Shown here: piece after piece, positions 8,029-16,924 of the stretch
Numbering within the stretch: position 1 is the stretch's first letter
How the letters are laid out: each line of letters starts with the position of its first letter
Origin: Sphingobacterium multivorum
GTDB lineage: Bacteria > Bacteroidota > Bacteroidia > Sphingobacteriales > Sphingobacteriaceae
NCBI RefSeq assembly: GCF_900457465.1
Contig: NZ_UAUU01000011.1
Span: forward strand, 1,178,001 to 1,242,000
Direction: 5' to 3'
Length of the DNA stretch: 64,000 nucleotides
Notes under the pieces: model-generated
Told to the model about the DNA's origin: nothing
The model's database searches: none
Seen by the model: only the letters and a program-made list of their open reading frames with translations
Program-made: the position numbers and the translations under genes

Positions 8029-9041
8029 TGCATCAATTAAAAAAGCTGTTATTGCTCGTTGTTCTGCCATTGTTGGTTTTATTGTTTTCCCTATTGGTGG
8101 GCTCAAGCCAGAACATTGGTTTTGTTGAGCTCTGCCAACGCATTGGATCGGAAGTGGGGGGATATTTAGGTCACCCTACTGCGGTATTGAAGGATAATAT
8201 GGATACGATATTGTGGCAGGTACGTTTACCACGGATTCTGCTGACCTTTATGGTCGGAGCTGCTCTAGCGTCTTCTGGCGGAATCTTGCAGGCCATTTTT
8301 AGGAATCCAATCGTTGATCCCTTTACATTGGGTATTTCTTCGGGATCTGCTTTTGGGGCTGCATTGGCTATGTTGTTTCCGCTATTGCCGGTCAATATAT
8401 CCGCATTTTTGTTTGGTGTATGTGCTGTGGGGTTGACTTATTTTGTTTCAAATGCTGGTTTGAAAACCTCGATTATTGGGATGGTATTGGCAGGAATGGT
8501 TATTTCCGGTGTATTTACAGCCATGTTAACCTTGTTGCAATACATCAGTGATCCCTATAAATTACAAGCTATTGTACAATGGACAATGGGGAATCTGCAT
8601 ACGGCCTCCTGGTCGAAAGTACAGCATGCTTTTCTGCCGATAACGATAGGATTGGCTATCCTGATCCTGTTTCGTTGGAAGCTGAATCTTTTAGCCTTGG
8701 GCGATCAAGAAGCAATTGCTGTTGGCGTCAATCCGAAAATATTGAAACTGGGATTTATTGCTGTAGCTACACTAATTACGGCATCTGCCGTTGCAGCTGT
8801 AGGGGTAATAAGTTTATTTGGATTAATTGTTCCACATATCAGCCGGATGATCTTTGGCCCCAATAACAATATTGTTGTGTGGGCAAATATCAGTATTGGT
8901 GGTACCTTTCTTCTACTGATCGATGATTTTTCTAGGGCGGTCATGCCATTTGAAATTCCGATCGGTGTATTTACAATGATTATTGGCGCTCCCTTGTTTA
9001 TTTACCTGATGCGTCGTAATGAAATCAACTGGAATTCATGA
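8025..9041 (+). CDS. ABC transporter permease, FecCD/BtuC family
   Basis: 338-residue inner-membrane permease with about ten hydrophobic segments. The 'FRNPIVDPFTLGISSGSAFGAAL' region (split by the family P-L-A/T-x-P-x-x-L-G pattern) and 'GLIVPHISRMI' near residue 270 are typical of FecCD permeases. ATGA overlaps on both sides (with the lipoprotein gene and the ATPase gene) mark one translationally coupled transporter operon. Confidence 0.93.
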   Translation: MMHQLKKLLLLVVLPLLVLLFSLLVGSSQNIGFVELCQRIGSEVGGYLGHPTAVLKDNMDTILWQVRLPRILLTFMVGAALASSGGILQAIFRNPIVDPFTLGISSGSAFGAALAMLFPLLPVNISAFLFGVCAVGLTYFVSNAGLKTSIIGMVLAGMVISGVFTAMLTLLQYISDPYKLQAIVQWTMGNLHTASWSKVQHAFLPITIGLAILILFRWKLNLLALGDQEAIAVGVNPKILKLGFIAVATLITASAVAAVGVISLFGLIVPHISRMIFGPNNNIVVWANISIGGTFLLLIDDFSRAVMPFEIPIGVFTMIIGAPLFIYLMRRNEINWNS

Positions 9042-9880
9042 GTAATTCGATTCATATCAACAACCTTTCTTTTGCCTACGGTAAGGATATCATTTTAAAT
9101 GATGTAACCATGTCATTCCCAAAAGGAAAGCTTTCTGTTATTCTCGGTCGGAATGGAAGTGGTAAATCCACGCTGTTCAATATTATTGCAGGGCTGGAAA
9201 AAAAATATGATGGATCGGTTCTTATTGGTGAAACGGAGCGTCGCGATTGGAAGGTTGGTCGGGCTAATTCATTGAAATTGGGTTTTCTGAACCAGTTCCA
9301 TCAGACCACATTTCCTTTTAGCGTTGTTGATGTTATTCTGACGGGACGGGTTTCATTTTCTCGTTTTTCACCAAGTAAAGAAGATTTCGAGGCAGTAGAA
9401 CAGATCTTGGATAAATTTAACCTCACACACTTAAAGGACAAACCCTATACGTCGTTGTCTGGAGGGGAGCGACAATTGGTGTTACTATGTCGGGTATTGG
9501 TACAGCAACCTGATTTATTATTGCTTGATGAGCCTACGAATCATTTGGATCTGAAATATCAGATTGCGGTTCTGCAGACCGCCAAGGAGCTGGTCAAGGA
9601 GGGGACAACCGTGTTATGTGTAATGCACGACCCTAACATGGCGTTTCTTTTTGGTGATCAGTTTTATCTGATGAAAGACAATAGGCTCGTGGACCTCCAC
9701 GGTCTGGATCGGGAACAAGTAAGAAATTTATTGGAACAGACCTATCAACTTCCTTTGATTAGTTTGGAAAATCAAAAGAAATGGATGTTTGTTCCGATGC
9801 TGAGTGGTGCTGCGGCATTTGAACCCATTGAGGGGGCAGAACATAGTCCAACAACCGTCATTGAGCTGAATACCCCCTGA
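9038..9880 (+). CDS. ABC transporter ATP-binding protein, metal chelate uptake
   Basis: 280-residue ATPase driving the FecCD-type permease. Walker A 'GRNGSGKST' (38-45), signature 'LSGGERQ' (140-146), Walker B 'LLLLDEPTNHLD' (160-171) and an H-loop 'VMHDPN' are all present. A C-terminal extension of about 50 residues follows the core domain. The start overlaps the permease stop by 4 bp. Confidence 0.93.
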   Translation: MSNSIHINNLSFAYGKDIILNDVTMSFPKGKLSVILGRNGSGKSTLFNIIAGLEKKYDGSVLIGETERRDWKVGRANSLKLGFLNQFHQTTFPFSVVDVILTGRVSFSRFSPSKEDFEAVEQILDKFNLTHLKDKPYTSLSGGERQLVLLCRVLVQQPDLLLLDEPTNHLDLKYQIAVLQTAKELVKEGTTVLCVMHDPNMAFLFGDQFYLMKDNRLVDLHGLDREQVRNLLEQTYQLPLISLENQKKWMFVPMLSGAAAFEPIEGAEHSPTTVIELNTP

Positions 9881-9975
9881 TGAAGTGCTGGAGTAAGCGC
9901 CTTTGTAAAAATATCATGGGTTGTAGGTGAGATGCCCAGTTAACGGGGCGATTATTTTAAAATAGCGATAACACT

Positions 9976-10570
9976 ATGAATATATTTAAAGACAGTGGTC
10001 ATATATTGATTGAAAATAAACGGATGAGTAAGGGATCTCTTCCCGCTCAACCTCAGTTGAAAAATATAACCATATCTCGTGTTGAAGAGGAGGATATTGA
10101 TGTCGTATTACCTTATGTCATTGAATTTCGGAAACAGTTGTTTCCGATGTTGGATTCCAATAAGCTTCCTAAGGATCTACTCGCATTTTCAGCAGTGTAT
10201 CTTGAGGCTGAAGCTGCTGCATTCTTGCAGGCAAAAGATCATCGGGGGTAATTTGATCGGCGTGGTTGGTATGTCGGCTTATGACTACCGTTTTCCGCAT
10301 TTGGATATAGACAGAAGGAAAACGGTGGAAGTTGCCCGGCTTTTTGTGGATCCGAGTTACCGTAGGTCAGGTTTAGGAACAGCCTTGTTCAAAAGTTTGG
10401 TCGCTGTAGCTAAGGAGAAAAGTATAGAAAGGCTTTATTTACATACGCACCCATTCTTGACAGGAGCCTATGAGTTTTGGGGAAAACAAGGCTTTCAATT
10501 AAAGGACTATTGTAATGAATCGAATTTTCCAACGATACACATGGAATTATTCGTTGATCGTATTGCTTAA
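9976..10570 (+). CDS. GNAT family N-acetyltransferase, interrupted by a +1 frameshift
   Basis: Two overlapping frames make one GNAT protein of about 197 residues. The N-terminal part ends prematurely in a run of five G (10244-10248); with four G the reading continues as 'DHRGNLIGVVGMSAYDYRF' and on through the acetyl-CoA motif 'VDPSYRRSGLGTALFKSL'. The gene sits between the ABC transporter and the TonB receptor of the nickel cluster, so it might modify a metallophore or a chelate, but no substrate can be read from the sequence. The indel sits in a homopolymer, as in the other broken genes of this window, so sequencing error is likely. Confidence 0.75.
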
Positions 10571-10610
10571 ACCCAATTTGGGTAATCCAAAAAAAAGAAA
10601 AATTATTCTA

Positions 10611-13049
10611 ATGAACAACATGATGAAAGCGCTAGCTTTCGCTTTATTGACAAGCGCTTCCGTACCGGGAGCCGTATATGCACAACAAGGTGTGGCATTA
10701 TTTGGAAAAATTCAGGATGAAAACGGTGATCCCATCGCTGGGGTTACACTGACCTTAGTCGATGGACAACAACAGACAAGTTCTAATGCTCAGGGCGAAT
10801 TTAGTTTTACCGGAATAATTTCCTTTCCTGTACAGTTACGTGCAGATGCAATTGGGTATAAGCCTGTATTGCTGGATTTGAACGCCGCTAGCTGGAATGC
10901 AAAAAAAGGAGTTCGATTACTGATGGTGGCCGGTGATAATACCTTGGATGAGGTATTGGTAACAGGTAGACGCAACAATTCTTATTTGACAAACGACATG
11001 GAGTTGGGCGGAAAATTTGCTGGAAAATTAAAAGATCTTCCACAATCTGTTGCTGTTTTAAGTAAGGAATTTATAGAGGATAAGCAGGCATTCAACACAG
11101 GGGCATTGGTTCAGGATCTGGCTGGTGTGACCGAAGCATCTTCCTATGATGATGTTGTCATTCGTGGCTTTAAAAGCGGTTATGAAACGGGTGTACGGCT
11201 TGTCAATGGCTTACGCTCGGGGTATGGTTATGGTAACAGTTATTATAATTCTCCCTTAACAATCAATCTTGAAAATATCGAGGTTTTGAAAGGGCCAGGA
11301 GCATCTTTATTTGGAGATATCGTACCGGGTGGTACAATTAATATGACGACCAAGAAGCCTTTGGAAGATTTTAGAGGGCATGTGAATTTTTCAAGTGGTA
11401 GTTTTGAAACGATGAGAACAACTGTGGATCTCGGTGGACCACTGGACAGTGCCAAACGTATTTTATATCGTTTTAATGCGGGTTACGAAGATACAAAGAC
11501 TTTCCGCGATGTAAATCGCCAGAAACGAATCATGGTGGCTCCTTCGTTCACCTTTAAACCAGCTGAGGGCACGGTGGTGGATATTGATATGGTGTATAAT
11601 CAGTTCAACGGTTATCTTGATCGGGGAATGGGTATTAAGGAAAATAACTTTTATGCTTTGCCAAGATCATTTACGTTGAGCCAGCCTTCCGATTTTTATA
11701 ATTCCAAGACTTTTTCGTTAAGCGGCCGCTTGTCTCAGCGTCTGGCAGAACATGTTAGTTTGAATCTGAGCTACATGAAATCCATCTATCAGGAGGATGT
11801 CAACGAACATCGGACAATGAACACCTTTGCTGATGCGCCACATAATACCATTATGAATATGCGTTTTTTTGATCGTCATGGACGTGACTATACAGATAAT
11901 GTTGTGGGTTATGTTAAATGGGATCTTTTGGGCGATAGAGTCGATCATCATTTTGTTGCAGGAGTTGATTTTGCACAATATCGGGGCGACAAAGAAAATC
12001 AATTGCGGGAGGCGCGGCAGCAAACTGTAGATGGCAAAGTCGTCCCGTTGACTTTTGATTTGAACAATCCCACTTATACCACGCATGATCTAACGAATTA
12101 TGTGTGGCGCACGGGAGTCGCTTATCCTTTTTTGAGTCCCTACAAAACAACGGGTAAATATATTCAGGATCAAATCAGCATTGACGAGCGATTGAAACTT
12201 ATTGTAGGTCTTCGTCATGAGCATTATTCTTCTGAAACACTTGACGGAAAAAATCGCTTTCATGCAACGCAAAATGCCTTATTACCTCGTTTTGGTGTAA
12301 CCTATGGAATCAATAAGCAAATTAACTATTTTGCAAGTTATTCACAGGGCTTTGTGCCTGTGGGCGCCAATTTTATTCAGAACTATAAAGATTACGGAGC
12401 TTATAAACCCTTTGATGCCGAGCGGAGTTTCCAGGTGGAAACGGGGATGAAGGCTGGTTTTTTTAAAGAGCAATTGCAAGTTGATCTATCCTTATTCCGA
12501 ATTGAACGACGGAATATGCTCATTGCCACAGGGGCTATCAACGATTCAGGGCTGCCGGAGTATAGACAATCTGGCAAAGCGCTATCGCAGGGTGTCGAAC
12601 TCGATGTGCGTGGGCAGTTGACACGTGAGTTCCAGATTATGGCCAATTATACCTATAATGATACGGAGGTAAAATCATCTTCTGTTCCTTCTGAAATCGG
12701 GCAGTCCCTACCGGGAGCACCTAAAAATATGGCGAGTGCCTGGTTGAAATATGTGTTTTCAGCTAGTACATTAAAAGGTTTGGGTTTTGGTGCCGGTGTT
12801 TATTATGTAGATCGTAAAAGGATGGATAACAGTATCGGAAAGGATAGCGAAGGAAATGCACTCTGGGGGCAATGGCCTTCGTATACCACTGTAAATGCTG
12901 CTGCCTATTACCACATTGGTGCGATGAAAATGGCCTTAAATCTGAACAATGTATTCGATAAATATTACTTTTTAGGTGGTTTTGACTACACGAGAGCCTT
13001 TGCTGGTGCACCGCGAAATGTCATGGTATCAGTGGGTTACTCTTTTTAA
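10611..13049 (+). CDS. TonB-dependent receptor, siderophore-receptor type, of the nickel cluster
   Basis: Outer-membrane active transporter, 812 residues from Met 10611. Order: signal peptide ending at 'VYAQQ', carboxypeptidase-like regulatory domain ('GKIQDENGDPIAGVTLTL'), TonB plug ('LKDLPQSVAVLSKEF', 'VIRGF', 'EVLKGPGASLFGDIVPGGTIN'), then the 22-strand barrel ending in the aromatic 'NVMVSVGYSF'. Siderophore-type receptors also carry nickel chelates (for example Helicobacter FrpB4), and location after the transporter argues for this, as inference. The 32 in-frame residues upstream of 10611 overlap the GNAT gene and are not part of a signal peptide. Confidence 0.9.
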   Translation: MNNMMKALAFALLTSASVPGAVYAQQGVALFGKIQDENGDPIAGVTLTLVDGQQQTSSNAQGEFSFTGIISFPVQLRADAIGYKPVLLDLNAASWNAKKGVRLLMVAGDNTLDEVLVTGRRNNSYLTNDMELGGKFAGKLKDLPQSVAVLSKEFIEDKQAFNTGALVQDLAGVTEASSYDDVVIRGFKSGYETGVRLVNGLRSGYGYGNSYYNSPLTINLENIEVLKGPGASLFGDIVPGGTINMTTKKPLEDFRGHVNFSSGSFETMRTTVDLGGPLDSAKRILYRFNAGYEDTKTFRDVNRQKRIMVAPSFTFKPAEGTVVDIDMVYNQFNGYLDRGMGIKENNFYALPRSFTLSQPSDFYNSKTFSLSGRLSQRLAEHVSLNLSYMKSIYQEDVNEHRTMNTFADAPHNTIMNMRFFDRHGRDYTDNVVGYVKWDLLGDRVDHHFVAGVDFAQYRGDKENQLREARQQTVDGKVVPLTFDLNNPTYTTHDLTNYVWRTGVAYPFLSPYKTTGKYIQDQISIDERLKLIVGLRHEHYSSETLDGKNRFHATQNALLPRFGVTYGINKQINYFASYSQGFVPVGANFIQNYKDYGAYKPFDAERSFQVETGMKAGFFKEQLQVDLSLFRIERRNMLIATGAINDSGLPEYRQSGKALSQGVELDVRGQLTREFQIMANYTYNDTEVKSSSVPSEIGQSLPGAPKNMASAWLKYVFSASTLKGLGFGAGVYYVDRKRMDNSIGKDSEGNALWGQWPSYTTVNAAAYYHIGAMKMALNLNNVFDKYYFLGGFDYTRAFAGAPRNVMVSVGYSF

Positions 13050-13070
13050 TGCTGAAATAGTAATCTAAAA

Positions 13071-13090
13071 CCGCCAAAGCGGGCTTTTTC
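13071..13090 (+). terminator. Short terminator after the TonB receptor
   Basis: CCGC-CAAA-GCGG hairpin preceded by four A and followed by GCTTTTTC. It is weak. Its sequence is also the left arm of a 12-bp inverted repeat whose right arm (13134-13145) lies next to the urease-cluster promoter. Confidence 0.5.
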
Positions 13091-13108
13091 AACAAATTTG
13101 GACTATTT

Positions 13109-13156
13109 AATTCAAGATTTGTGCTAGTCAAGTAGCCCGCTTTGGTTGTAAATTTG
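13109..13156 (+). promoter_or_regulatory. Conserved 18-bp element plus TAnnTTTG promoter of the urease cluster
   Basis: AATTCAAGATTTGTGCTA at 13109-13126 is identical to 4681-4698. The -7 box TAAATTTG lies at 13149-13156, exactly 40 bp from element start, as at the nickel cluster. It is flanked by a 12-bp inverted repeat (13074-13085 with 13134-13145) that encloses the element. The predicted transcript would start about 25 nt before the ATG at 13188. Confidence 0.65.
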
Positions 13157-13187
13157 AACAACAAATAATAGTATTGTGAACGCAAGA

Positions 13188-13565
13188 ATGAGGTATAGTT
13201 TAATCTTTTTAGTTTTTCTTTTGAGCACCCTGCTCATGAAAGGAATAGCTATGCCATCACATTCTACTGTTCAGCATTTACCCCTCGTCCGCCTAAGTCT
13301 GTCTGTATTTCCTTCTCATGTAGATAAAGCTTTAGGACAGTCAGAACGGGAAAATCTGTTAGCTGCGGTTAAAGATCATGATGTCTATGATATCACCGAA
13401 CAGATGGACCTCAAAGATGAATGGAGCAAGCTGCTCTATTGGGGCGTGCTTTCAATTTGTCTTTTTGTATTCTGTTATCCTGTACGTCTCAAAATTCAGA
13501 ATAACAGAAGGCCTTATATGGATCGATTGATTCTTCCGCCAAATATATTCTTTTCCAAAGTTTAA
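13188..13565 (+). CDS. Small membrane protein heading the urease cluster
   Basis: Unrecognised protein of 125 residues from ATG 13188 (GTG at 13176 is possible, four codons earlier). An N-terminal hydrophobic segment (residues 3-18) is a signal peptide or anchor. A second hydrophobic segment near residues 84-99 (LYWGVLSICLFVFCYP) is followed by a basic stretch, so the C terminus is probably cytoplasmic. The part between is hydrophilic with several histidines and acidic residues. Preceded by the promoter element shared with the hypAB cluster, it could be a membrane partner in sensing or transport, but no family is evident. Confidence 0.65.
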   Translation: MRYSLIFLVFLLSTLLMKGIAMPSHSTVQHLPLVRLSLSVFPSHVDKALGQSERENLLAAVKDHDVYDITEQMDLKDEWSKLLYWGVLSICLFVFCYPVRLKIQNNRRPYMDRLILPPNIFFSKV

Positions 13566-13761
13566 AGATCCCATTTCTGGGGTAAAAATTTCCATTTCTT
13601 ACAAGGGTTGAGAAAAGACAGACCTTGCGCTGTGTAGGGGTGTAATCTGTCCTATTCATCACGATTTTGAACGATTTTTTTAAGTCGTATGACCTTGTCG
13701 TGACCTGTACCCACCGTGACTTGTTTTTAATTCGAATAACAACAATTTAAATAATATTTAT

Positions 13762-14064
13762 ATGCATTTATTACCTAGAGAGACAGAGAAGCTATTGCTT
13801 CATCTTGCCGGCGAACTAGCGAAAAAACGTAAAGCTAGAGGACTTAAATTAAACTATCCGGAGTCTATTGCATTGATCAGTAGTGAACTTTTAGAAGCTG
13901 CTCGTGACGGGCGTACTGTTGCCGATTTAATGCAGTTTGGTGCAACATTGTTGACACGTGAAGATGTTATGGAAGGTGTGCCCGAAATGATTCATGATGT
14001 ACAGATAGAAGCAACATTTCCAGATGGTACAAAACTGGTTACTGTTCATAACCCGATTCGCTAA
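13762..14064 (+). CDS. ureA: Urease gamma subunit
   Basis: Smallest subunit of urease, 100 residues, the normal length. It opens with 'MHLLPRETEKLLLHLAGELA' and ends 'TKLVTVHNPIR', both family signatures, with 'NYPESIALIS' and 'GVPEMIHDVQIEATFPDGT' between. It is a separate gene, not fused to beta as in Helicobacter. A 196-bp leader with inverted repeats separates it from the membrane-protein gene; ureB follows after 18 bp. Confidence 0.98.
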   Translation: MHLLPRETEKLLLHLAGELAKKRKARGLKLNYPESIALISSELLEAARDGRTVADLMQFGATLLTREDVMEGVPEMIHDVQIEATFPDGTKLVTVHNPIR

Positions 14065-14082
14065 TTGTTAAAAATATAATCT

Positions 14083-14457
14083 ATGATCCCAGGAGAATTT
14101 TTTATTGCAGATGGCTATGTGATCTGCAATGAAGGTAGAGAAGTTACAACCATCACTGTGACAAATACAGGCGATAGGCCCATTCAGGTAGGTTCACATT
14201 TCCACTTCTTTGAAGTGAACAAAATGATGGAGTTTGATCGCGAGAAAGCTTTTGGTAAGCGCTTAAATATTATCGCAAGTACTGCAGTACGTTTTGAACC
14301 AGGCGAATCAAAAGAGGTCGAATTGGTTCCGTATGCAGGTGCAAGAAGGATCTATGGCCACAATGATTTGGCAAATGGAGATACCGAAACCGAAGTTGCG
14401 AAAGCAAATGCAATGAAAAAAGTAAAAGAACAAGGCTTTAAAAACAAAGTGTCATGA
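14083..14457 (+). CDS. ureB: Urease beta subunit
   Basis: 124-residue structural subunit. 'MIPGEFFIADG', 'VTNTGDRPIQVGSHFHFFEVN' and 'GKRLNIIASTAVRFEPGESKEVELV' are family hallmarks. The stop overlaps the ureC start by 4 bp (ATGA), indicating coupled translation with the catalytic subunit. Confidence 0.98.
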   Translation: MIPGEFFIADGYVICNEGREVTTITVTNTGDRPIQVGSHFHFFEVNKMMEFDREKAFGKRLNIIASTAVRFEPGESKEVELVPYAGARRIYGHNDLANGDTETEVAKANAMKKVKEQGFKNKVS

Positions 14458-16175
14458 GTTTAAAAGTTAGCAAATTAAATTATAGCGCCATCTTTGGCCC
14501 TACAAGTGGAGATAAAATCCGTTTAGGAGATACAGATATCATTATTGAAGTCGAAAAAGACTACGCTTACTATGGCGATGAAGCCAAATTTGGCGGTGGT
14601 AAGACCGTGCGTGACGGGATGTGCCAATCTTCCGTTCATACACGTGATGAAGGTACACTGGATATGGTGATCACTGATGCTATTGTTATTGACCACTGGG
14701 GTATCGTGAAAGGTGATATTGGTATTAAGGATGGTAAAATTGTTGGTGTTGGTCGTGCTGGAAATCCGGATACCATGGATAATATTACACCAAATATGAT
14801 TATCGGTGCTTCTACGGAGGTGCATGGTGGATCAGGATACATCTTAACTCCAGGTGGTATTGATACCCATATCCACTATATCAGTCCAACACAAGTTGAA
14901 ACGGCCTTATATAGTGGTGTTACAACAATGATCGGGGGCGGTACAGGTCCAGCGGATGGAACAAATGCAACTACAGTAACACCGGGTAAATGGAATTTAC
15001 GCCGCATGTTACAAGCTGTTGAAGATCTTCCAATGAACTTTGGTTTTTTTGGTAAAGGAAACGTTGGTACTGAACAACCTATTGTTGAACAAATTGAAGC
15101 TGGTGCCTTAGGTGTTAAAATCCACGAAGATTGGGGTGCTACACCAGCAACAATCGACAGAGCGTTGACGGTTGCTGATCAATATGATGTGCAGGTGGCT
15201 ATCCATACCGATACGCTGAATGAAGCGGGTTTCTTGGAAGACACGATCCAGGCAATCAACGGACGCGTGATCCATACATTCCATACGGAAGGTGCTGGCG
15301 GTGGGCACGCTCCGGATATCATCAAATCTGCGATGTATCCAAATGTATTGCCAGCATCGACAAATCCAACACGTCCATTTACAAAAAATACAATTGACGA
15401 GCACTTGGATATGCTGATGGTTTGTCACCACTTGAGCAAAGAAATTCCGGAAGACGTGGCTTTTGCCGATTCTCGTATCCGTCCAGAAACGATTGCAGCT
15501 GAGGATGTACTACAAGATCGCGGTGTATTCAGTATCATGAGTTCCGATTCGCAGGCAATGGGACGTGTAGGTGAAGTCATCACACGTACTTGGCAGACTG
15601 CAGACAAGATGAAGAAACAAGTAGGTCCATTGCCTGAAGATGAAGGTAAGGACAACGACAATTTCCGTGCACGTCGCTATGTCGCGAAATACACGATCAA
15701 TCCAGCAATTGCCCACGGTATTTCGAAGTACGTTGGTTCTATCGAGCCTGGTAAAATTGCCGATATGGTGATCTGGCGTCCAGCTTTATTTGGCGCAAAA
15801 CCAGAAATGATTATTAAAGGCGGGATGATTATCGCTTCAAAAATGGGGGATGCGAATGCTTCTATTCCTACACCACAACCTATCATCTTAAGAACCATGT
15901 TTGGCGGTTTAGGTAAAGCCGTTCACCAAACTTGTTTTGACTTTGTCTCTAAAATTTCATTGGAAAAGGGAATTAAAGAAGAGTATAAACTAGAAAGAAC
16001 CTTACTTGCCGTAGAAAATTGTCGGAATATCTCCAAAAAAGATATGATCCACAATGATGCCACACCTGAAATTATCGTCAATCCAGAGAATTATGAGGTA
16101 AGTCTTGACGGCGAGATCTTGCGGTCAAAACCTGTTGATACAGTTTCGTTGGGACAACGATACTTCTTGTTTTAA
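14454..16175 (+). CDS. ureC: Urease alpha (catalytic) subunit
   Basis: Dinickel urea amidohydrolase, 573 residues. All active-site residues are visible: His139 and His141 (THIH), carbamylated Lys222 in 'GVKIHEDWGA', His251, His277, Asp365 in 'SSDSQAMG', and the flap residues Cys324 and His325 in 'MVCHHLS'. They are shifted uniformly by five from Klebsiella numbering, so the protein has no internal insertions in the core. It splits urea into ammonia and carbamate in the cytoplasm and needs UreD/F/G/E for nickel loading. Confidence 0.99.
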   Translation: MSLKVSKLNYSAIFGPTSGDKIRLGDTDIIIEVEKDYAYYGDEAKFGGGKTVRDGMCQSSVHTRDEGTLDMVITDAIVIDHWGIVKGDIGIKDGKIVGVGRAGNPDTMDNITPNMIIGASTEVHGGSGYILTPGGIDTHIHYISPTQVETALYSGVTTMIGGGTGPADGTNATTVTPGKWNLRRMLQAVEDLPMNFGFFGKGNVGTEQPIVEQIEAGALGVKIHEDWGATPATIDRALTVADQYDVQVAIHTDTLNEAGFLEDTIQAINGRVIHTFHTEGAGGGHAPDIIKSAMYPNVLPASTNPTRPFTKNTIDEHLDMLMVCHHLSKEIPEDVAFADSRIRPETIAAEDVLQDRGVFSIMSSDSQAMGRVGEVITRTWQTADKMKKQVGPLPEDEGKDNDNFRARRYVAKYTINPAIAHGISKYVGSIEPGKIADMVIWRPALFGAKPEMIIKGGMIIASKMGDANASIPTPQPIILRTMFGGLGKAVHQTCFDFVSKISLEKGIKEEYKLERTLLAVENCRNISKKDMIHNDATPEIIVNPENYEVSLDGEILRSKPVDTVSLGQRYFLF

Positions 16176-16190
16176 CCCTATAACTACTTT

Positions 16191-16219
16191 TTATGGCGTG
16201 ATCCGATGTCACGCCATAA
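16191..16219. other. Hairpin between ureC and the beta-barrel gene
   Basis: Perfect 11-bp inverted repeat (16191-16201 with 16209-16219) and a 7-nt loop. There is no T tract on either side of the strand that matters, so it may protect the ureABC part of the mRNA or attenuate the accessory genes rather than stop transcription. Confidence 0.55.
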
Positions 16220-16333
16220 GCTATGAAAAACAATAGGTTGATGAAATCATCATGGGCTTATCAAAAGCGCATAAAAGAGAGGGAATACTGATTGCTCATG
16301 ATGCTTCATTAAGCTAAAATACGATTTACGCTA

Positions 16334-16921
16334 ATGAAAAATTTGAAGACATTTTTAGGCTGTTGTATAGCAATGGCGTGCTTAACCATACAATCGGCCT
16401 ATGCGCAAAAGGGAGGTATCATGGTTTATGGGTCACTGAATTACCACGAAACAACAGCTGGGCATCAATTTAGTGCCGCTCCGGTGGGTGCTGCTTATTT
16501 TTTCACTGACAATATGAATGCGGGGCTAAACTATGGGTTCAATTCTGCTAAGGATAAAGCACTGGATTTTACGGATCATTCGCATGAAATAGGACCTTTC
16601 TATAGCAATACTTGGCCCCTGAGTGAGCATTTTATGTTAATTGGCCAGGTTGATGTGCATTATTTGTGGGGCGATCAACATGTCGCTACCGGTGGTACTA
16701 TGGTAGATGGTAAATACAATGGCTATCTATTCAGAGTGTACCCGCTTGTGGGTATCGCCTTGGGAAAAGGCTGGGCATTAAAAGCTAAAGTAGCAGAACT
16801 GTCTTATAAAAAGAAAAATAGTAAAGATGCTGCTATTCCCAATGATCACGAAGTTATTACGGGAATCAATGGATCTACAGTAGGTTTAGGCTTGTCTAAA
16901 AATCTATTTATTAAAAATTAA
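16334..16921 (+). CDS. Outer-membrane beta-barrel protein within the urease operon
   Basis: 195 residues with a signal peptide cut near 'AYAQKGG', then alternating hydrophobic and polar strands separated by turns, and glycine- and aromatic-rich segments ('VYGSLNYHETTAGHQF', 'AGLNYGFNSA', 'STVGLGLSKNLFIKN'), as in small OmpW/OMP_b-brl porin-like barrels of eight strands. It lies between ureC and ureE with a 3-bp gap before ureE, so it is part of the operon. A role in passing urea or nickel through the outer membrane is inferred from position only. Confidence 0.75.
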   Translation: MKNLKTFLGCCIAMACLTIQSAYAQKGGIMVYGSLNYHETTAGHQFSAAPVGAAYFFTDNMNAGLNYGFNSAKDKALDFTDHSHEIGPFYSNTWPLSEHFMLIGQVDVHYLWGDQHVATGGTMVDGKYNGYLFRVYPLVGIALGKGWALKAKVAELSYKKKNSKDAAIPNDHEVITGINGSTVGLGLSKNLFIKN

Positions 16922-16924
16922 AAA

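Noticed and set aside
15108..15431. ORFs antisense to ureC
   Set aside because: Frame shadows of a strongly conserved catalytic gene, with Cys/His/Trp-rich nonsense composition.
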